Shown here piece by piece: positions 15,581 through 23,484 of a stretch of 44,922 bases of DNA; position 1 is the first letter of the stretch; each line of letters opens with the position of its first letter. Position numbers and translations under genes: made by a program. The notes below the pieces were generated by a model, which saw nothing but the letters and a program-made list of their open reading frames with translations, did not search any database and had not been told where the DNA came from. The DNA is from Lentisphaeria bacterium (GTDB taxonomy: Bacteria > Verrucomicrobiota > Lentisphaeria > Victivallales > UBA1829). Location: contig JAGCNI010000095.1 of NCBI GenBank assembly GCA_017646015.1, positions 1 to 44,922 on the forward strand, given 5' to 3'.

Positions 15581-16357
15581 TCAGAAAATACAAAGTGTCG
15601 CTCCTCCGCGGACCTCCAATATTTTTCCGGAGTCTGTCCCGATCCAGACAGGTATGGCAGAGGGATTTTTCACGATCCGGGAATCTGCCGAAAAAATCAG
15701 ACTGCGGGCAGCTGTGATATATTCAAAAATCTCCATGTTGGTCGCATACCAGATATTTTCCTGATGCGCAGTCGCTGCACAGAACTCTTCAATGACTTCC
15801 CAGTTGTTCTGATTGTTGAACTCATAAGAATGTCCCCAGACATAACAGAGCTGGAACGGATAATTTCTTTTCAGAAAACTTTCCGCAATATTTTTCAGAT
15901 TTTCATTGTGGTGACAGGTCGGATGCCATTCCAGAAAATCCTCCGGAATGGAAAAGGAAGACGTGGAACGGATTGTACGGCTGTAAAGGATCCCCGATGA
16001 ACGCAGGATTTCTTTGACCTGATTGGAATATGTTCCGAAAGGATATGCCATCCCGTTGATGATCGAACCTGTGGCGGCTTCCAATTCTTTTCTGTTTTCA
16101 AGAATATCCTCCAGTGCAGACATGGCAGGGATCCGTTCCAGATATGGATGCGTTTTGCCGTGACAGGCGATCTCGTGACCCGCATACAGATTTTTGATAC
16201 CGGAAAGATCCTTGTTCAGCGTATGCAGATTGAAAGTCGCTTTCATTCCGTAACGGTTGAAGATCTCAAGCAGTTGACAGTCCCAGGGAGATCCATCATC
16301 ATAACTGAAGGTAAGAGCCTTGCGTTTCCCTTGCGGGAAATAAAATGCAAGTTCCAT
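15581..16357 (-). CDS. Polysaccharide deacetylase (NodB homology) family protein
   Basis: A 258-residue carbohydrate esterase 4-type protein. Motif 1 is TFSYDDG (D20, D21) and motif 2 is HGKTH (H66 and H70), matching the Asp/His/His metal site of NodB-type deacetylases. YPFGTYS fits motif 3. It has no signal peptide, so it probably works on a small intracellular sugar, not on a cell-wall polymer. AAAGGA precedes the start. It lies 18 bases after the isomerase-like gene, in the same operon. A stem (15536-15543 with 15558-15565) follows its stop codon without a U-run. Confidence 0.87.
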   Translation of the reverse strand: MELAFYFPQGKRKALTFSYDDGSPWDCQLLEIFNRYGMKATFNLHTLNKDLSGIKNLYAGHEIACHGKTHPYLERIPAMSALEDILENRKELEAATGSIINGMAYPFGTYSNQVKEILRSSGILYSRTIRSTSSFSIPEDFLEWHPTCHHNENLKNIAESFLKRNYPFQLCYVWGHSYEFNNQNNWEVIEEFCAATAHQENIWYATNMEIFEYITAARSLIFSADSRIVKNPSAIPVWIGTDSGKILEVRGGATLCIF

Positions 16358-16375
16358 ATGATCGGTCCTTTCGTA

Positions 16376-17260
16376 TTATTCTGCTGTGATGGAACGGAAT
16401 GTATCGGTCAGTTTGCGGATGGAAAGCCCATCTGTTCTGGTTTCTGTCTGCATGGAAAGAAGACGCGGACATTTCCGGAGGTTGGCGATCAACTCTTTCC
16501 AGTTGATGATCCCGGTTCCGGGCAGTTGATGACTGTCGGCATAGCCATTGTTGTCATGCAGATGACAGGTCACAATGTAAGGAGCCAGTTTTTCATACGC
16601 CCCGGAATATTCCTCCACAGTTTCCCCCCACGCAAGATCCATTTCATCAAAATATTTCTCCCGTTGCTTCCCGGGAAACGGTGACATGAGATTGGCATGT
16701 CCCACATCAAAACAGCATCCGATGAATGGCGAGTTGAAATATTCAATATAATACGCTGCTTCATCCGGAGTGTTGGAACGTTCATAACTGTTTTCGACCG
16801 CAAGGATCAAATCAAGTTTTTCAGCTTCCGGCAACAACTGTTCCAAAGTGTCAACAGCATATTTCCGCAATTCTTCATTGGGTGTCTTGTAGAAAACACT
16901 TTCGTATGCTCCGATGTGCATGGTATAAGTCCTGCATCCGCTTTCCGCCGCATACGCCATGGCTTTTTTGTGATCGGCAATGAGATAAGGTCTCCGTGCC
17001 TTGTCTATGCATGCCAGATCATAACATTGTCCCCAGGGTGCATGAACTTCTATGATCTGCATTCCCAATTGATACGCATACCGTCTCAGGTTCGTGTAAA
17101 GCAAGGGTTCCTGCAGGATGCGAGTGATCCAGTGATGACTGAATACCAGATGATCAACACCGTTATCTTTGAATTCGGTCATGATGTTCAGGATCATATT
17201 GTCGGGAACGTTTTGCCAGGAATAGTAATAAGCCAGAGGCGGATTTTTGACAGCGGACAT
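16376..17260 (-). CDS. Sugar phosphate isomerase/epimerase (xylose isomerase-like TIM barrel)
   Basis: A 294-residue protein of the AP-endonuclease-2/xylose isomerase-like superfamily. Metal-binding segments are visible: AVENSYE, CCFDVGHAN (Asp/His), TCHLHDNNG (His/His/Asp) and the closing LPGTGIINW. I chose ATG 17260 (protein starting MSAVKNPP) because AAGGAG lies 7 bases upstream; the longer frame from 17332 adds a hydrophobic stretch without a ribosome-binding site. It is the first gene of the operon with the polysaccharide deacetylase and the Gfo/Idh oxidoreductase, a pairing common in polyol and sugar catabolism. Confidence 0.88.
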   Translation of the reverse strand: MSAVKNPPLAYYYSWQNVPDNMILNIMTEFKDNGVDHLVFSHHWITRILQEPLLYTNLRRYAYQLGMQIIEVHAPWGQCYDLACIDKARRPYLIADHKKAMAYAAESGCRTYTMHIGAYESVFYKTPNEELRKYAVDTLEQLLPEAEKLDLILAVENSYERSNTPDEAAYYIEYFNSPFIGCCFDVGHANLMSPFPGKQREKYFDEMDLAWGETVEEYSGAYEKLAPYIVTCHLHDNNGYADSHQLPGTGIINWKELIANLRKCPRLLSMQTETRTDGLSIRKLTDTFRSITAE

Positions 17261-17655
17261 TGCAGTGCTCCTTTTTATAATACATAAGAAAATGTAACAC
17301 AGGAAATGTATAACCTTTGAATTGAAAATCAAGTGTGAAATGAAGAAAATCTAAAAAAAATAATCGTAAGAACTTGAAAAAAAGGAATTATGGTGTATTT
17401 TTAAAGGAAATCCCGATGTGGAAGCCTTGATCCAGTTGATGACATGGATTCAACGTCGCACTGCAATGCCGTATGAGCATTGCAAAAAATAAGCGACCGG
17501 CCCGGAAGGTTCTGCAAATGACGGAACAGCGCATGAAAAATGAGAATGTGCAGCTGTCCTGTCCATTACTTTCCTGCCTTGTTTGAATCTGTTGACTCCT
17601 CTGTATGGCTTTTGTATCCGGTTAGAAACAAAAATATTAAGGAGATATCTGCGTT
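17261..17655 (+). other. 395-base gap before prs with promoter, hairpins and a possible leader peptide
   Basis: A likely promoter is TTGAAA (17374-17379) and TATTTT (17396-17401) with a 16-base spacer. Downstream, TGCAATGC (17462-17469) pairs with GCATTGCA (17477-17484), flanked by GTCGC and GCGAC. A second stem joins GGAACAGC (17523-17530) with GCTGTCC (17553-17559), with one bulge. A short ORF in one frame could start at 17473 (37 residues) or at 17518 (22 residues, with GGAAGG 8 bases upstream) and ends at 17586. I cannot match this to a known RNA family. It could be a structured prs leader, a small RNA or a decayed gene. Confidence 0.4.
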
Positions 17656-18633
17656 ATGGAAGGGTATGCCAGAGACATCAAGCTGTACAGTGGAACCGCA
17701 AATCCGGCACTTGCCGAAGCGATTGCACGCCACATGAAGATGGAGTTGGGGCATGTGAATATTGAGCGTTTCCCCGACGGTGAGATTTTTGTGCAGTACC
17801 GCGACATGCTGAGAACGTCGGATGTGTTTATTATCCAGCCGACCTGTAATCCCGTAAATGAAAGCCTCATGGAGCTGTTGATCATGCTCGATGCCGCACG
17901 TCGTGCATCTGCTGCACGTATCACTGTTGTGATCCCGTTCTTCGGTTATGCAAGACAGGATCGCAAAGACCGTCCGCGTGTGCCGATCACAGCCAAACTG
18001 GTCGCAAACCTGTTGACCACCGCCGGAGCAAACCGCGTTTTGACAATGGATCTTCATGCTCAGCAGATCCAGGGATTCTTTGATATCCCCGTGGATCACC
18101 TGTATGCTTCTCCGGTTATGCTCAACTATATGCGTGACCGTTTGAAAATCGACTCCGAAGCCTGCATCGTTGCTCCGGACTCCGGCAGCGTGAAACTGGC
18201 TCATGCTTATGCAGACCGCCTCAGTTGCGGTTTTGCTGTGATCGCAAAACGCCGCGTCAACGCAACCACCGTCGAATCCTCTCACCTGGTCGGCGATGTC
18301 AAAGGTCGTAACTGCATCATTTGTGACGACTTGACCTCCACTGCAGGAACACTTTGCGCCGCTGCCGATCAGTTGAAACGCGAAGGGGCAAAAAATGTGT
18401 ATGCTGTTGTTTCTCACTGTCTCCTGACAGATAAAGGATATGAACGACTGAAAAACAGTGCGATCGAAGAATTGATCACCACCAATTCCGTCCCGCATGA
18501 AGACAGAGCCGGTTGTCATGTCCACACATTGTGCGTCGCTCCGCTGTTGGCTCAGGCAATCAAACGAATCCACGAAGGGGATTCCGTTTCCTGCCTGTTC
18601 AATACCAATCCGCCGGAAGATGCTCTTCTCTGA
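17656..18633 (+). CDS. prs: Ribose-phosphate pyrophosphokinase
   Basis: Prs makes PRPP from ribose 5-phosphate and ATP for nucleotide, His and Trp synthesis. The 325-residue protein has the N-terminal RFPDGE substrate motif, the YARQDRK catalytic segment, and the flexible-loop and PRPP-binding signature as CDDLTSTAGT near residues 228-237. The start has AAGGAG at 17639-17644. It heads a run of translation and replication genes (rplY, pth, rpsF, ssb, rpsR, rplI, dnaB); prs-rplY-pth is a widespread bacterial order. Confidence 0.97.
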   Translation: MEGYARDIKLYSGTANPALAEAIARHMKMELGHVNIERFPDGEIFVQYRDMLRTSDVFIIQPTCNPVNESLMELLIMLDAARRASAARITVVIPFFGYARQDRKDRPRVPITAKLVANLLTTAGANRVLTMDLHAQQIQGFFDIPVDHLYASPVMLNYMRDRLKIDSEACIVAPDSGSVKLAHAYADRLSCGFAVIAKRRVNATTVESSHLVGDVKGRNCIICDDLTSTAGTLCAAADQLKREGAKNVYAVVSHCLLTDKGYERLKNSAIEELITTNSVPHEDRAGCHVHTLCVAPLLAQAIKRIHEGDSVSCLFNTNPPEDALL

Positions 18634-18677
18634 TAAATCAAAAAACTGTTTATATAACCTAAAAAGGAAGGTAAGAA

Positions 18678-19337
18678 ATGGCTAAACAGAAACATGTATT
18701 GAATGTGGTAACACGCAGTGAACTGGGCAAAGGCCCGGTGAAACGTCTGCGTGCTGCAGGAAACGTCCCTGCTGTGATCTACGGCAAAGGTACTGCTCCC
18801 AAAAACCTGTATTTCTCCGCAGCAGAATGGGAAGTTCTCCAGAAGTATGAACTGAACATCCTCGTCCTGAAAGAAGGCGACAATGAAATGCTCGCTCTGA
18901 TCAAAGAAGTTCAGAATGATTTCATCCGCGGCAAAGTCAAACACGTTGACTTCCTCGAAGTCCGTCGCGATCAGGTCATCCGCGCAACCGTTCAGGTCCG
19001 CGCAGGTTACACCGCTCCCGCAGGAATCGCTCAGGGCGGCGAACTCGAACAGGATATGCACGAAGTCGAAGTCGAATGTCTCCCCGATGCTCTCCCGGAA
19101 CATCTCGAAATCGATGTCGCAGCTCTCAACCTCGGTGAAGCTCTCCACATCGCGGACGTCAAGACCGCAGACGGTATCAAAATCGTCAGCGATCCGGAAC
19201 TGGTTCTCTTCCACGTCGTCGATCCCGCTGCAAAAGCTGAAGAAGCTGCAGGCGAAGGCGATGCAACTGAACCGGAAGTCATCGGCGAAAAGGAAAAAGC
19301 TGAAAGAGCTGCCGCAAAAGCCGCTGCAAAGAAATAA
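18678..19337 (+). CDS. rplY: 50S ribosomal protein L25 (CTC/TL5 type)
   Basis: L25 binds 5S rRNA. At 219 residues it is the long general-stress form: an N-terminal L25 beta-barrel (about 1-95, with G.VPAVIYGKG and HVDF), a C-terminal TL5-like beta domain (about 96-190) and a short Ala/Lys/Glu tail ending AAAKAAAKK. A strong ribosome-binding site (AAGGAAGG) precedes the ATG. It sits between prs and pth, its classical place. Confidence 0.95.
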   Translation: MAKQKHVLNVVTRSELGKGPVKRLRAAGNVPAVIYGKGTAPKNLYFSAAEWEVLQKYELNILVLKEGDNEMLALIKEVQNDFIRGKVKHVDFLEVRRDQVIRATVQVRAGYTAPAGIAQGGELEQDMHEVEVECLPDALPEHLEIDVAALNLGEALHIADVKTADGIKIVSDPELVLFHVVDPAAKAEEAAGEGDATEPEVIGEKEKAERAAAKAAAKK

Positions 19338-19394
19338 AAACTGTTTCAGAAAGGTTCCTGCAGAATATGAAGTCAAATATGGGATTTCCGGATC

Positions 19395-20009
19395 ATGGCA
19401 AATGATTTCAGTGGCCGCGTAATGATCGTCGGTTTGGGAAATCCGGGCTCAGAATATGCTCATACCAGACATAATGTCGGATTTGATGTTCTGGATATTC
19501 TTGCAGAAAAAATGCCGAAAAAAAATTTCGTGCAGATCCATGGTTGTTCTTCCCATTATCTGAAAGGAACATATGCGGGACATCCCCTTTTCCTTCAGAA
19601 ACCGGAAACCTACATGAATCTGAGCGGAGATGCAGTCAGTGCGTTGATGAAACGCGAAGGGATCGGACCTGAAAACCTGTTGATCGTATATGATGACATG
19701 GATTTGGAGTTGGGTAAACTCCGGATCCGGGAAAAAGGTTCGAGCGGAGGACATAACGGGATCCGTTCCATTATCAGTTCCATCGGAACAGAATCTTTTG
19801 CACGGATCCGGATCGGAATCGGACACCGTAATGAACGGTCCGGAGCTGATTTCGTTCTCTCCCGGTTTGAACCGGATGACCAGAAGATCATGGATCGGGT
19901 CATGACTGCTGCGGCTGATGCCTTGATCATGATTCTCCGCAGGGGGATCAAACAGGCAATGAACCAATTCAATCCGCTGGATCTTTCAGTGGAAACAGAT
20001 GAAGAATAA
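19395..20009 (+). CDS. pth: Peptidyl-tRNA hydrolase
   Basis: Pth releases tRNA from stalled peptidyl-tRNA. The 204-residue protein shows the N-terminal GLGNPGSEYAHTRHNVGFDVLD with the catalytic His, KPETYMNLSG, VYDDMDLELGKLR and GGHNGIRSI signatures of the bacterial enzyme. A short extension of about 6 residues precedes the usual start. It follows rplY by 57 bases in the same direction and precedes rpsF by 45 bases. Confidence 0.97.
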   Translation: MANDFSGRVMIVGLGNPGSEYAHTRHNVGFDVLDILAEKMPKKNFVQIHGCSSHYLKGTYAGHPLFLQKPETYMNLSGDAVSALMKREGIGPENLLIVYDDMDLELGKLRIREKGSSGGHNGIRSIISSIGTESFARIRIGIGHRNERSGADFVLSRFEPDDQKIMDRVMTAAADALIMILRRGIKQAMNQFNPLDLSVETDEE

Positions 20010-20037
20010 AAAACCGAACCAATTGAACAAATAAAAC

Positions 20038-20051
20038 ACACCAGGAGGTGT
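20038..20051 (+). promoter_or_regulatory. Hairpin that encloses the rpsF Shine-Dalgarno sequence
   Basis: ACACC (20038-20042) pairs with GGTGT (20047-20051) around the loop AGGA. This places the AGGAGG ribosome-binding site partly in the loop and partly in the stem, directly before the TTG start codon. In many bacteria the S6:S18 complex binds the rpsF leader; whether this is such a site is not proven. Confidence 0.4.
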
Positions 20052-20054
20052 AAC

Positions 20055-20390
20055 TTGAAAAAGTATGAAGCAGTGTTCATTCTTGACATGAGAAAAGTTG
20101 AGGATGAAGGTAAGGCTTTCTCTGAAGAGTTCGCCAGCAACCTTCAGAGTTGGGGTGGCAACATGGTCGAAGCTATCGCCATGGGCCGCAAACAGTTCGC
20201 TCGTGAGATCAACAAACGTAAAGCCGGTATCTACTGGAATTACATTTTTGAACTCGATCCGCTGAAGGTCAAAGAAATCCGGGAAAAATACCGTCTGGAT
20301 GAACGCATGATCCGTATGCTCATTGTTTCTTATGAACGTCCGGAACAGGTTCGTTCCACTATGAGTGTCACTCCCGATATTGCTGAATAA
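20055..20390 (+). CDS. rpsF: 30S ribosomal protein S6
   Basis: S6 binds the 16S rRNA platform together with S18. The 111-residue protein has the family N-terminus KKYEAVFILD, the FAREINKRKAGIYW core and the C-terminal YERPEQVR region. The start codon is TTG at 20055, because AGGAGGTG at 20043-20050 is correctly placed and the family N-terminus begins there. It heads the rpsF-ssb-rpsR-rplI-dnaB block. Confidence 0.95.
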   Translation: MKKYEAVFILDMRKVEDEGKAFSEEFASNLQSWGGNMVEAIAMGRKQFAREINKRKAGIYWNYIFELDPLKVKEIREKYRLDERMIRMLIVSYERPEQVRSTMSVTPDIAE

Positions 20391-20428
20391 CTCACCTGAA
20401 GGGTGTACGGGAAAGGAGATCTTCAAAT

Positions 20429-21028
20429 ATGGCATCATTGAATAAAGTTATGTTGATGGGAAATCTGACACGGAATCCGGAAGTCAGATATACACCCGGC
20501 GGCAGTGCCGTATGCGAATTCGGAATCGCTATCAACCGGCGGTTCATGCAGGCAAACGGACAGGAAAAAGATGAAACTTGTTTCGTCGATATCACTGTCT
20601 GGGGAAAACAGGCGGAAAGCTCTTCCCGTTTCCTGCAGAAAGGTTCATCCGTCTTCATCGAAGGTCGCCTTGTTTTTGACCAGTGGACAGAAAAGGAAAC
20701 CGGCAGTAAACGCTCCCGTCTCCGGGTATATGCCGAACGGGTTCAGTTCCTCGATCGTCGCGATCAGTCCTCCAATATGGCTCCCGGTAATGAATATGCC
20801 GAGAATGGCGCCGGGCAGTATGCTCAACAGGCTCCTGCACCGCAGGGCGGGTATTCCCGTTTCCGCAGTCAGCAGCCCGGAGCAGGTCCTTATGGAGGTC
20901 CCGTTCAGCAGTCACGTCCTTCTTATCAGCAGGCTCCGCAAGCTCCGCGGCAGCAGGAAGCTCCTGTCATGCCGGAGGAACCTCCGTATGAGCCGGTTGA
21001 AGGAATTGACGACGATATTCCGTTTTGA
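20429..21028 (+). CDS. ssb: Single-stranded DNA-binding protein
   Basis: SSB coats single-stranded DNA during replication and repair. The 199-residue protein has an OB fold in residues about 1-110 ([31 protein letters not shown] and VFIEGRLV), a low-complexity linker rich in Gln/Pro/Gly, and the acidic tip ending DDDIPF that recruits partner proteins. GGAAAGGAG lies upstream of the ATG. It sits between rpsF and rpsR, the usual order. Confidence 0.97.
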   Translation: MASLNKVMLMGNLTRNPEVRYTPGGSAVCEFGIAINRRFMQANGQEKDETCFVDITVWGKQAESSSRFLQKGSSVFIEGRLVFDQWTEKETGSKRSRLRVYAERVQFLDRRDQSSNMAPGNEYAENGAGQYAQQAPAPQGGYSRFRSQQPGAGPYGGPVQQSRPSYQQAPQAPRQQEAPVMPEEPPYEPVEGIDDDIPF

Positions 21029-21072
21029 ACGACAGCAATCATCAAATCACATGGAAAACAGGAGATAATACC

Positions 21073-21309
21073 ATGGCTATGCAGAATAGAAAGCGCCGCG
21101 TGAAACGGCGCATGGCTAAACCGAAAATTTGCAGACTCTGCGAAAACAAAATCAACTTCATCGACTTCAAGGATGCGGATCTTCTCAAGAAGTTCCAGAC
21201 AGAAAAAGGTCGTATTCTGCCCCGCAGAATCACCGGAACCTGCCTCAAGCACCAGAAAATGCTCAGCGTTGCTATCCAGCGCGCCCGCATTATCAGTGTC
21301 GTCCTCTAA
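21073..21309 (+). CDS. rpsR: 30S ribosomal protein S18
   Basis: S18 pairs with S6 on the small subunit. ATG 21073 gives a 78-residue basic protein with the family core ([19 protein letters not shown], then CLKHQK). The longer frame from 21025 overlaps ssb and has no support; GGAG at 21061-21064 fits the shorter start. It keeps cysteines in KICRLCENK and CLKH, so it may be a zinc-binding (C+) S18 form. Confidence 0.96.
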   Translation: MAMQNRKRRVKRRMAKPKICRLCENKINFIDFKDADLLKKFQTEKGRILPRRITGTCLKHQKMLSVAIQRARIISVVL

Positions 21310-21334
21310 TCTCTAAAAGAAAGGTACAGGAATC

Positions 21335-21790
21335 ATGGCTGCAACTATGAATTTGATCCTTCTGCAGGATGTCGAGGACCTCGGTCTCGCCGGGGAATCC
21401 GTACATGTTTCTCCCGGTTACGGCAGAAATTATCTGATCCCCAGAGGTCTCGCAGCTCCCGCTTCTGCGGTCGCTCTCCGTCAGATCGAAGCTCAGAAAG
21501 AAAAAATCGAAGCAAAACGTAAAGCTGATCTCGAAGCCGCTCAGGCTCTCGCTGCTAAAATCGCAGAAATGCCTGTCGAAATTCAGATGCAGGCTTCCGA
21601 TGACGATCACCTCTTCGGTTCCGTTACCGAACGTGTCGTTTCCGAAGCTTATGCTGAAAAAGGCATCAAGATCGAATATCAGCGTATCCGTATGGACAAA
21701 CATATCCGCTCTCTGGGCGAATATACCATCAATATCAAATTGCATCAGGACGTCATTGCCGCTGGCAAGATTGTTATTGTCCGTGCATAA
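21335..21790 (+). CDS. rplI: 50S ribosomal protein L9
   Basis: L9 is a two-domain 23S rRNA-binding protein. At 151 residues it is full length: the N-terminal rRNA-binding domain (NLILLQDVEDLGLAGE, then GYGRNYLIPRGLA), a long connecting helix (about 45-75), and the C-terminal domain with LFGSVTERVV. AAAGG precedes the ATG. dnaB begins 10 bases after its stop codon. Confidence 0.96.
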   Translation: MAATMNLILLQDVEDLGLAGESVHVSPGYGRNYLIPRGLAAPASAVALRQIEAQKEKIEAKRKADLEAAQALAAKIAEMPVEIQMQASDDDHLFGSVTERVVSEAYAEKGIKIEYQRIRMDKHIRSLGEYTINIKLHQDVIAAGKIVIVRA

Positions 21791-21799
21791 TTTTTGATA

Positions 21800-23404
21800 A
21801 TGGCGGAAGCTGAATACATACCGGAGGTCCCGGCGGATGGGGATTTGCCCTCAACCCTGCCGGAACCTTCAAACCGGACGCGGAAGAGTTCAGGAAATGG
21901 CTCTTCCGTGCTTCCTGTTTTTGCGGACATTGATACAGAGCGTGCTGTGATAGCCGCTTTGATGACAGAGCCCGCTTCCATTTCCACAGTCGGAACGATT
22001 CTCGGCGGTTTGAGTGCCGCTGCCAATGATTCCGGCAAATCCAGAAAAACAGATCCCTCCACTCTGAAAAAATCCCGATTCCATAATCAGGCGGCAATGG
22101 TTTTTTATGATTTGAAATATGCCGCGATCTATGAAGCGGTTCTGGAGATGAATGCCGAAGGGATCGGCGTGGACCTGCTCAGCCTGTCCAGTCACCTTGA
22201 GCGGGAAAAAAAATTAAGTGCCATTGGCGGTCAGGAATTTCTGATCGATACTCAGGCATCTATTGCAAGTACGGCAAATCTTGAATCCTGGTGCGTAACC
22301 TTGCGTGATTATGCCATGCTGCGGGAAATGCTCCGGACATGTTCCGGGGCTGTTGATATGTGTAAAAATTTTCAGGGCAGTGTAAAGAGCCTGCTCGACA
22401 GTGTTGAAGCTGAAATCTTCAAAGTCCGTAACCAGTTCGTTCAGCCGGAACTCAAAGAATTGCGTGATGTTCTTGCCAGTACTTTTCAGGGGTTTATGGA
22501 CTTGCTCGACCGCAAAGTCGAGCCCGGTATCCCCACCGGATATCCTGATCTCGACCGTCTCATCGGCGGCGGATTGAAACCGGGGGAAATGTTTGTTCTT
22601 GCCGCCCGTCCTTCTATCGGAAAAACTGCGATCGCACTGAATATCGTGCGGAATATTATCATGCGGGAAATCGACGGCAAACGCAAGAATGTGATGTTCT
22701 TCAGTTTGGAAATGAGTGCGGAACAGGTGGCTCAGCGTATGCTTTGTACGGAAGCGAAAGTTCCGCTTTCTTCGATCATGGACCGGAATCTGCGTCCGGG
22801 GGATGTGGCACATCTTACCACTGCTGTTTCGGAGATGAATAAAGCGAATCTTACGATTGACCCGACGGGGGGAATCTCTGTTTTTGAATTGCGGGCAAAA
22901 GCCCGTAAGATTCACGATCAGAAGAAATTGGATTTGATCGTAATCGACTATTTGCAGTTGATGAAATCGGGTGAAGGCGGCGGTAATGAAAGCCGGCAGG
23001 TGGAAGTTGCGGCGATTTCAGGCGGTTTGAAAAAACTTGCCAAAGATTTGAATCTGCCGGTTCTGGTGCTTGCCCAGTTGAACCGTGAATTGGAAAAAGG
23101 CGGTCCCAATGAGAAAGCCATGCCGAAACTGAGTCATCTGCGTGAATCCGGAGCGATCGAACAGGATGCTGACGTGGTCGTATTCCTGCATCGTAACCGG
23201 AATGACTCCAAGGAACAGAATCCCGAAGCGAACCGTTCCGGAGTGGAGGCAAAATTGATCGTAGAGAAAAACCGTCAGGGGAAAACCGGGATCGTGGATC
23301 TCAAATTCTTCCCGGCATTGATGGAATTCCGGAGTATCGACCACCGGTATTCCGATGCAGACCGTTCGCCGGAGGGAAATCCTGACGAAAAATCAGCAAA
23401 TTAA
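21800..23404 (+). CDS. dnaB: Replicative DNA helicase DnaB
   Basis: DnaB unwinds DNA at the replication fork as a hexamer. The protein (534 residues from ATG 21800; a TTG 6 bases upstream is less likely) has an N-terminal DnaG-interaction domain, a linker, and a RecA-type ATPase with Walker A ARPSIGKT (about 269-276) and Walker B LIVIDYLQL, then the ESGAIEQDADVV segment. It is longer than the usual 450-480 residues: about 45 extra residues precede the domain, and a Ser/Lys-rich insertion of about 20 residues lies within it. No clear Shine-Dalgarno sequence is present, so coupling to rplI is likely. Confidence 0.96.
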   Translation: MAEAEYIPEVPADGDLPSTLPEPSNRTRKSSGNGSSVLPVFADIDTERAVIAALMTEPASISTVGTILGGLSAAANDSGKSRKTDPSTLKKSRFHNQAAMVFYDLKYAAIYEAVLEMNAEGIGVDLLSLSSHLEREKKLSAIGGQEFLIDTQASIASTANLESWCVTLRDYAMLREMLRTCSGAVDMCKNFQGSVKSLLDSVEAEIFKVRNQFVQPELKELRDVLASTFQGFMDLLDRKVEPGIPTGYPDLDRLIGGGLKPGEMFVLAARPSIGKTAIALNIVRNIIMREIDGKRKNVMFFSLEMSAEQVAQRMLCTEAKVPLSSIMDRNLRPGDVAHLTTAVSEMNKANLTIDPTGGISVFELRAKARKIHDQKKLDLIVIDYLQLMKSGEGGGNESRQVEVAAISGGLKKLAKDLNLPVLVLAQLNRELEKGGPNEKAMPKLSHLRESGAIEQDADVVVFLHRNRNDSKEQNPEANRSGVEAKLIVEKNRQGKTGIVDLKFFPALMEFRSIDHRYSDADRSPEGNPDEKSAN

Positions 23405-23407
23405 TAT

Positions 23408-23436
23408 TTGATTTTTAAATGATTTGGGGTTATAGT
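23408..23436 (+). promoter_or_regulatory. Promoter for bamA
   Basis: TTGATT (23408-23413) and TATAGT (23431-23436) with a 17-base spacer start directly after the dnaB stop codon and about 50 bases before the bamA start codon, so bamA need not depend on the dnaB transcript. Confidence 0.6.
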
Positions 23437-23484
23437 TCCCAATGATCATTACGAATATGAATCATGATAAAAAGTGAGAGACAG

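Noticed and set aside
17473-17586. A 37-codon ORF before prs as a certain gene
   Set aside because: The first ATG has no ribosome-binding site and the translation matches nothing I recognise; I kept it only as a possibility within the leader.
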